NCBI GenBank assembly: GCA_014382685.1
Contig: JACNJG010000053.1
Span: 1-11,671, forward strand
Origin: Candidatus Cloacimonadota bacterium
Lineage (GTDB): Bacteria > Cloacimonadota > Cloacimonadia > JGIOTU-2
Direction of reading: 5' to 3'
Length of the DNA: 11,671 bases
Each line of letters starts with the position of its first letter. Positions within the stretch are counted from its first letter, which is position 1. Shown one piece after another: positions 7,928-11,671 of this stretch. The position numbers were made by a program, and so were the translations under genes. The notes beneath the pieces are model-generated. The model searched no databases and was not told where the DNA came from. It saw nothing but the letters and a program-made list of their open reading frames with translations.

Positions 7928-7985
7928 ACCACAGAGAGCACCAGTCTTCGTTTCACTACGCCGTGGCAGGCAGATAACACAGAGT
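7928..7985. repeat. Interrupted CACAGAG-type interspersed repeat with nested element
   Basis: ACCACAGAGAGCA (7928-7940) and AACACAGAGT (7976-7985) look like the two ends of one CACAGAG repeat, of which a continuous copy lies at 8541-8573. Between them, 7941-7973 is an unrelated GC-richer 33-bp segment (CCAGTCTTCG ... CCGTGGCAGGCAG), resembling another repeat I associate with environmental bacterial genomes. The simplest reading is one repeat inserted in another. No target-site duplication is evident. Confidence 0.6.
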
Positions 7986-7989
7986 AAAT

Positions 7990-8031
7990 CTCCTCTTGAG
8001 AGGAGTACCCGATTTATCGGGGGAGGTGTGT
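7990..8031. repeat. Double-hairpin interspersed repeat ending GGTGTGT
   Basis: Two adjacent perfect hairpins: CTCCTC/GAGGAG (7990-7995 with 8000-8005) and CCCGAT/ATCGGG (8008-8013 with 8016-8021), followed by GGAGGTGTGT. This layout matches, from memory, a repeat dispersed in Bacteroidetes-like genomes, often near DUF559 genes. There is no U-run, so a simple intrinsic terminator is unlikely, although the paired stems could slow transcription coming from 7923. Confidence 0.6.
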
Positions 8032-8098
8032 TTGAATATTCATCCCGAAAATGTTATAGGTTCCTTAAAGCAAAATGATAAAGGACACAATTATTCCA

Positions 8099-8476
8099 AT
8101 GCGAAAAAGAACAGTTTTTTATTTATTCCTGATATTTACTCTCGTCCCGCTGATAGAGCTTTCACTGCTCATAAAGGTCGGCTCTTTGATCGGATTCTGG
8201 CGTACAGTTGCTATTATTTTCATCACGGGATTGGGAGGTGCCTATCTTGTAAAAGTGCAGGGCTTTAACACTATTGATGCAATTAAACGGGATATTAGCG
8301 AAAGTAAATTTCCCGCCGACCGCTTGCTCGACGGAGCGATCATTTTATTTGGTGCAGCACTCCTGATAACCCCCGGACTTATCACCGATTTCATCGGAAT
8401 ATTGTGTATGTTCCCTTCTACAAGGACATTATTCAAAACTCCACTAAAGAAATATTTAAGAAGAAAATTCTTCTGA
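8099..8476 (+). CDS. fxsA: FxsA family membrane protein
   Basis: A 125-residue integral membrane protein of the FxsA family, named for an E. coli protein whose overproduction relieves F-plasmid exclusion of phage T7; its normal role is unclear. Family marks are FLIFTLVPLIELSLLIKVG at the N-terminus, the GLGGAYLVKVQGF turn, and LLDGAIILFGAALLITPGLITDFIGILCMFPSTR. Three to four membrane helices are predicted (about 5-25, 30-50, 77-105), with a basic C-tail (KKYLRRKFF). I chose the ATG at 8099 because it starts directly before the family's hydrophobic opening; an AAGGA lies at 8081-8085, somewhat far upstream. The in-frame ATG at 8075 would add eight residues and cannot be excluded. Repeats lie on both sides of the gene. 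Confidence 0.9.
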   Translation: MRKRTVFYLFLIFTLVPLIELSLLIKVGSLIGFWRTVAIIFITGLGGAYLVKVQGFNTIDAIKRDISESKFPADRLLDGAIILFGAALLITPGLITDFIGILCMFPSTRTLFKTPLKKYLRRKFF

Positions 8477-8540
8477 GAAGACTATATAATAAAAAATTCA
8501 TGATTACATACCTCAATTAAAACAAAATAAAAAAAGAATC

Positions 8541-8573
8541 ACCACAGAGAACGCAGAGAGCACAGAGAAAGAG
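8541..8573. repeat. CACAGAG-type interspersed repeat, 9-bp units
   Basis: After a leading AC, three 9-bp units follow: CACAGAGAA, CGCAGAGAG and CACAGAGAA (8543-8569), then AGAG. The same motif occurs in the same orientation at 7928-7985. Short dispersed tracts of this kind are familiar in many environmental genomes; translated on the minus strand they give the misleading peptide CALCVLCG. Confidence 0.75.
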
Positions 8574-8706
8574 AATAAAACAAATAACAAAAAATGCGAA
8601 AAATTTGTTGAAATATAACCTGCTAACCTGAATTGATTTTTCCATCAATGATGAATGAAATTGGGAATAAGGTGTACTTTGAAATTTGGATTTTAGCATT
8701 TTATTT

Positions 8707-8734
8707 GAAATTAGAAATTAGAAATTAGAAATTA
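8707..8734. repeat. Tandem heptamer GAAATTA x4
   Basis: Four perfect copies of GAAATTA in a row. Related A/T-rich strings (TTGAAATTTGGATTTT) precede it. Such heptamer tracts expand and contract by slippage. It lies in the convergent spacer and has no evident regulatory role. Confidence 0.85.
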
Positions 8735-8800
8735 ATCAAACTATGCTTTTATAGATAATGATATAATTTCCCTATTCTTATGCGTTGCAGAAACTAAGAT

Positions 8801-9871
8801 TTATTGATCAATAGCTCTTTCAATAATTCCTCCTCCAAGTAAGTATTCACCATCATAAAATACCACCGACTGCCCGGGAGTTATACTCATCTGCGGCTTG
8901 TCAAATACAACTTTTATCCCATCAGACTCAGGAAATATAGTGCAAATTTTTTCAGTTGTATTGTATCGCACTTTTGCCTTTGCTTTAACTGTCTCTGTTA
9001 ATTTTTCAAATTTTATCCAATTGCATTCCCGTGCGATCAATCCTTTGTGATATAATTTTTCTTTGGGACCAACAACTATCTCATTTGTTTGCGATCTAAT
9101 TTCAAGCACATAAAGCGGTTGTGGCGCGGAAATTCCCAAACCCTTTCTTTGCCCTATCGTATAAAAAGGAAATCCTTTATGCTCGCCAAGCACATTTCCA
9201 CTAACATCAACAATATCCCCGGGCTGAATTTTATCGGAAAATTTATTATTAAGAAATGCTTTATAATCATCATTTGGAACGAAGCAAATTTCCTGGCTTT
9301 CCGGCTTGTTCTCAACTTTAAGACCATACTGAGCAATTTTCTCCTTGATCTTCTCTTTAGATTCCTCGGCGAGCGGAAAGATCGTATGTGCCAGCTGGTA
9401 TTGATTCAATCTCCACAAAAAGTATGATTGATCCTTCGTGACATCCCTGCCTCGTTTGAGCAGATAGTGCTTTGTTTCTTCATCAAATTCGATGGACGCA
9501 TAATGCCCTGTAGAAATATGCGTTGCCCCGCGTGAAAGTGCTTCTTCCAGCAGCAGCCCGAACTTCATTTCTTTATTGCACAGCACGCATGGATTGGGCG
9601 TTCGACCGCCCATGTATTCATCGCAGAAATTTTGTATTATTGTTGATGCAAAGAAATCCTCCGCCTGAATGGGCATATGCGGTATCCCGAGTTTTTCACA
9701 TAGAGCTTTTACTTCCTGGAATTGATCGGTGCTTTCCGGCTCATCTGCCGGGTGCTGTCGGCAGAACATTTGCAAGGTAATACCAAAAATGTCATAGCCC
9801 TGCTCTTTCAGCTTGATCGCTGCGTAGGTGCTGTCCAATCCGCCGCTCATTGCTACCGCAATTTTCTTCAT
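8801..9871 (-). CDS. mnmA: tRNA-specific 2-thiouridylase MnmA
   Basis: Adds sulfur to U34 of tRNA-Lys, -Glu and -Gln, using ATP and a relayed persulfide; cytoplasmic. The length of 356 residues is normal for the family. The PP-loop is AMSGGLDST (7-15), followed by GRTPNPCVLCNKEMKFG, where Cys98 aligns with the catalytic Cys102 of E. coli (Cys95 is an additional cysteine in NPC). TGHYA and KDQSYFLW follow. The second catalytic cysteine is Cys196 in ESQEICFVP. The tRNA-binding middle begins at GFPFYTIGQRKGLGI, and the C-terminal barrel carries the substrate-handling end. All key residues are present. The start at 9871 lacks an obvious ribosome site; TTGACT (9906-9901) and TACCTT (9883-9878) at 17 bp form a weak candidate promoter in the 70-bp gap behind the neighbouring minus-strand gene. 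The function is conserved and almost certainly chromosomal. Confidence 0.97.
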   Translation of the reverse strand: MKKIAVAMSGGLDSTYAAIKLKEQGYDIFGITLQMFCRQHPADEPESTDQFQEVKALCEKLGIPHMPIQAEDFFASTIIQNFCDEYMGGRTPNPCVLCNKEMKFGLLLEEALSRGATHISTGHYASIEFDEETKHYLLKRGRDVTKDQSYFLWRLNQYQLAHTIFPLAEESKEKIKEKIAQYGLKVENKPESQEICFVPNDDYKAFLNNKFSDKIQPGDIVDVSGNVLGEHKGFPFYTIGQRKGLGISAPQPLYVLEIRSQTNEIVVGPKEKLYHKGLIARECNWIKFEKLTETVKAKAKVRYNTTEKICTIFPESDGIKVVFDKPQMSITPGQSVVFYDGEYLLGGGIIERAIDQ

Positions 9872-9922
9872 GTTTCAAAGGTATCGTTGAATTGTTTTTA
9901 AGTCAAGTTTGGAGAGGTTTAC

Positions 9923-9939
9923 TTACTTTGATTAAGTAA
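9923..9939. other. Weak AT-rich hairpin between the secreted-protein gene and mnmA
   Basis: TTACTT (9923-9928) pairs with AAGTAA (9934-9939) around a 5-base loop, just after the stop of the secreted-protein gene. The stem is short and AT-rich, and no U-run follows on the minus strand, so it is at best a poor terminator. Confidence 0.25.
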
Positions 9940-9941
9940 TC

Positions 9942-11671
9942 TCACTTTAGTTTCAAGACCTTTCCGATATGTTCATCATTATTATTGAGTTTAAACAGAT
10001 AAACACCAGCACTTACTTCTTTTCCACTTTCATCTCGTCCATCCCAAACCGCTTCTATCATTCCCAAACAGGGGTTTGGGAACGAGTTAACGGTTTTAAT
10101 AAGTTGTCCTTTAACATTATAGATTTTTATCTCTGATGGATTGTGAGGGTTCGATTTTAATTCAAATGATATTGTGGTCGAGGTCGAGAAGGGGTTGGGG
10201 CTGCATATTATTGGATCATTTACTATTTCCGGTTCATCATCTACGCCGCAACTGTAGCTAAATTCATACACTCCAACATTTGAATCTTCAGTTATAAAAA
10301 GATAGTGTTTATTATTTATATCAGTACAATTAGTTTTATACATTTGGGATAGCCCATAGAAATGGTCTATTGGTTCTAATGTATCTCCATTGCACTCATT
10401 TAAATTATACACATACGAAAGGTTCCCAGTTTTTGTAAACAGAAGATTTTCATAAATCATCATTGGCCAATTAAATGTAGGAACTCTCAGTGTACATGCA
10501 AATTGTGGATTTACCGGATCATCCAAAGAATATAATTTTGTTTCACGATAATCTGCCAAATACTGTAAACATAAATAATCACCACTGAGGTAAATATATG
10601 GTGAATAAGTATATTGGGAAAAGTTTTCAATTGTATCAATAATAGTTGGATTATTAACATTTAATCCCCCAATAATATAGAGATGTTGAGGATGTGTTTC
10701 TTTTGAAAGTGCATAACCATAGCCATTCTTAACGAAAAAGCTGCATTCCTGAAATATCTCATTATAGGTAAAGACCAATGGGGCATTGCCTGGTTCTGAA
10801 ATGTCATATTTCTTAAGTTCTCCTTGGTTCGTATTAAAAAGATAAAGCACATTCGGTTCAGTAGCATCGAAATATGGGTATGAATAGTAAAATTCCGAAG
10901 ATGTAAGTGGTATGGTATTCCTCAAAACAGGGTTAATCGGATCAGTAATATCAAATATTTTTACATTTATTTCTTCATAATCTGTTATTACGATAAGCTC
11001 ATCCTTACCGTACAATCGTCCATAAGGAGCATTAAATAGAATTGTCGGTATTTCGATTGGTTCATTGGGGTTTGAAATATCAAATACATATAAACCATAA
11101 TTAGTTGTTTGCAAAAATAAGTGGTTTGAATATAGATGAGCGGAATAGAAATACGGATATTCAAAATAATTTTCTAAAAAATGTAATTCATTATTTGCTA
11201 TATAATAAATTCCTATTCCGTCGTAAATTGTGCCAACATATATGTTTTCATTATCATTTATTATTTGAAATTTAGGTAAAAAATAGCTAAGAAAATCAAT
11301 TGATTGAGGATTTGTCAGTTCAGATATATCCACTAATTCCAATCCGTCAAACCTTAAAAGTATAAGATTATTACCATAAATTCCAAAATTTGAATTATCT
11401 TCTAAATACTCATCCGGTTCGTAATGCCCAATATATTCCCATTGTGAAATATTTGTAATATTCCAGAATGAAATTGCTGATTGACCTGATGCAATCAGTA
11501 TAGTATCATTTATTACTTTGAAAGATGTTGGATTATATCCCTGATGATAAGGGCTCATATCAATAGTGTTTAAGTATTGAATATTTGATATGTCGGAAGT
11601 ATCATATATATCGAGCACACTCCAACCAACAATATCAATACAAATATTCTCTTTTATTTGTGTTAAAGATA
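9942..11671 (-). CDS. Secreted LVIVD-repeat-like protein with C-terminal sorting domain (5' partial)
   Basis: The last 575 residues of an exported protein; the N-terminus lies beyond the right edge. The frame stays open to 11669 (ending at the edge with SLTQIKENICIDIVGWS), so the GTG at 11618 is not a real start. At least six degenerate repeats read like LVIVD units, a beta-propeller-type module: LDIYDTSD, LELVDISELTNP, LYVFDISNPNEP, VKIFDITDPINP, LKKYDISEPGN and LYSLDDPVNP. The last 85 or so residues form a FlgD-Ig-like Por/type IX sorting domain: CSPNPFSTSTTISFEL, IYNVKGQLIKTV, WDGRDESGKEVSAGVYLFKL, then GKVLKLK. This predicts secretion across the outer membrane and surface attachment or release. 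A REP-like hairpin (10061-10082) is translated inside the domain. No enzymatic motif is seen. The gene is more AT-rich than the cyclase cluster. Confidence 0.85.
   Translation of the reverse strand, partial: SLTQIKENICIDIVGWSVLDIYDTSDISNIQYLNTIDMSPYHQGYNPTSFKVINDTILIASGQSAISFWNITNISQWEYIGHYEPDEYLEDNSNFGIYGNNLILLRFDGLELVDISELTNPQSIDFLSYFLPKFQIINDNENIYVGTIYDGIGIYYIANNELHFLENYFEYPYFYSAHLYSNHLFLQTTNYGLYVFDISNPNEPIEIPTILFNAPYGRLYGKDELIVITDYEEINVKIFDITDPINPVLRNTIPLTSSEFYYSYPYFDATEPNVLYLFNTNQGELKKYDISEPGNAPLVFTYNEIFQECSFFVKNGYGYALSKETHPQHLYIIGGLNVNNPTIIDTIENFSQYTYSPYIYLSGDYLCLQYLADYRETKLYSLDDPVNPQFACTLRVPTFNWPMMIYENLLFTKTGNLSYVYNLNECNGDTLEPIDHFYGLSQMYKTNCTDINNKHYLFITEDSNVGVYEFSYSCGVDDEPEIVNDPIICSPNPFSTSTTISFELKSNPHNPSEIKIYNVKGQLIKTVNSFPNPCLGMIEAVWDGRDESGKEVSAGVYLFKLNNNDEHIGKVLKLK
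10061..10082. repeat. REP-like palindrome inside the sorting-domain coding sequence
   Basis: TTCCCAAAC (10061-10069) and GTTTGGGAA (10074-10082) pair perfectly around AGGG. From memory this matches a short palindrome dispersed between genes in many bacteria (GTTCCCAAAC ... GTTTGGGAAC). Here it is read in frame on the minus strand and supplies about SFPNPCLGM in the sorting domain, a position where relatives have a variable loop. Confidence 0.65.

Larger units (their letters stand above)
8477..8800. other. Gene-free convergent region between fxsA and mnmA
   Basis: 324 bp separating two convergent genes. It holds a CACAGAG repeat (8541-8573) and a heptamer tandem (8707-8734); the rest is AT-rich and low in complexity. 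I see no RNA gene and no hairpin with a U-run. The only long open frame here, on the minus strand, is created by the repeat. Confidence 0.7.

Noticed and set aside
7996..8268. Plus-strand open frame of 90 codons across the repeats and the start of fxsA.
   Set aside because: It overlaps fxsA in another frame, begins in the repeat cluster and shows no protein-like pattern.
8517..8699. Minus-strand open frame of 60 codons containing CALCVLCG.
   Set aside because: The peptide is the translation of the CACAGAG repeat and low-complexity flanks; there is no ribosome site and no family resemblance.
11616..11618. GTG as the start of the right-hand minus-strand gene.
   Set aside because: The same frame remains open to the window edge with repeat-like sequence (IVGWS), and no signal peptide follows the GTG.

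Overview
The window looks like a piece of chromosome from a bacterium of the FCB superphylum, most likely Candidatus Cloacimonadota or a near relative. The best pointer is the truncated minus-strand gene at the right edge: it ends in a Por/type IX-style sorting domain of the FlgD-Ig kind (IYNVKGQLIK ... WDGRDESGKEVSAGVYLFKL). A DUF3098 protein, a moderately AT-rich sequence and several interspersed repeats of the sort common in these lineages agree with this. The lineage is an inference from protein style, not from a marker tree.

Layout, left to right. (1) 1-43: possible 3' end of a plus-strand gene. (2) 74-1249, minus strand: an AAA ATPase of the DUF4143 type with a C-terminal PD-(D/E)XK-like domain. 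(3) 1286-1444: divergent intergenic region holding three palindromic 23-bp repeats spaced at exactly 33 bp. (4) 1445-7614, plus strand: a tight four-gene cluster encoding a CHASE2 adenylate cyclase, an exported SH3b-M48 metalloprotease, an outer-membrane beta-barrel-like protein and a large exported TPR protein. (5) 7708-7923: a DUF3098 small membrane protein with its own candidate promoter. (6) 7928-8031: a cluster of three unrelated-looking interspersed repeats, one apparently nested in another. (7) 8099-8476: an FxsA-family membrane protein. (8) 8477-8800: a gene-free convergent region with a second copy of the CACAGAG-type repeat and a tandem heptamer. (9) 8801-9871, minus strand: mnmA, tRNA-U34 2-thiouridylase. 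(10) 9942-11671, minus strand: the partial secreted protein with LVIVD-like repeats and the sorting domain; a REP-like hairpin has been absorbed in frame into that domain.

How the genes may work together. The cluster at 1445-7614 joins a membrane sensor that would make cAMP in response to an extracytoplasmic signal with three exported proteins. M48 proteases with TPR modules (BepA type) act in quality control of outer-membrane proteins. Here an M48 protease, a TPR protein and a barrel-like protein are encoded side by side, so an envelope maintenance or sensing role is a reasonable hypothesis; nothing in the sequence proves it. The palindrome array and the ATPase beside it form the most unusual regulatory arrangement in the window.
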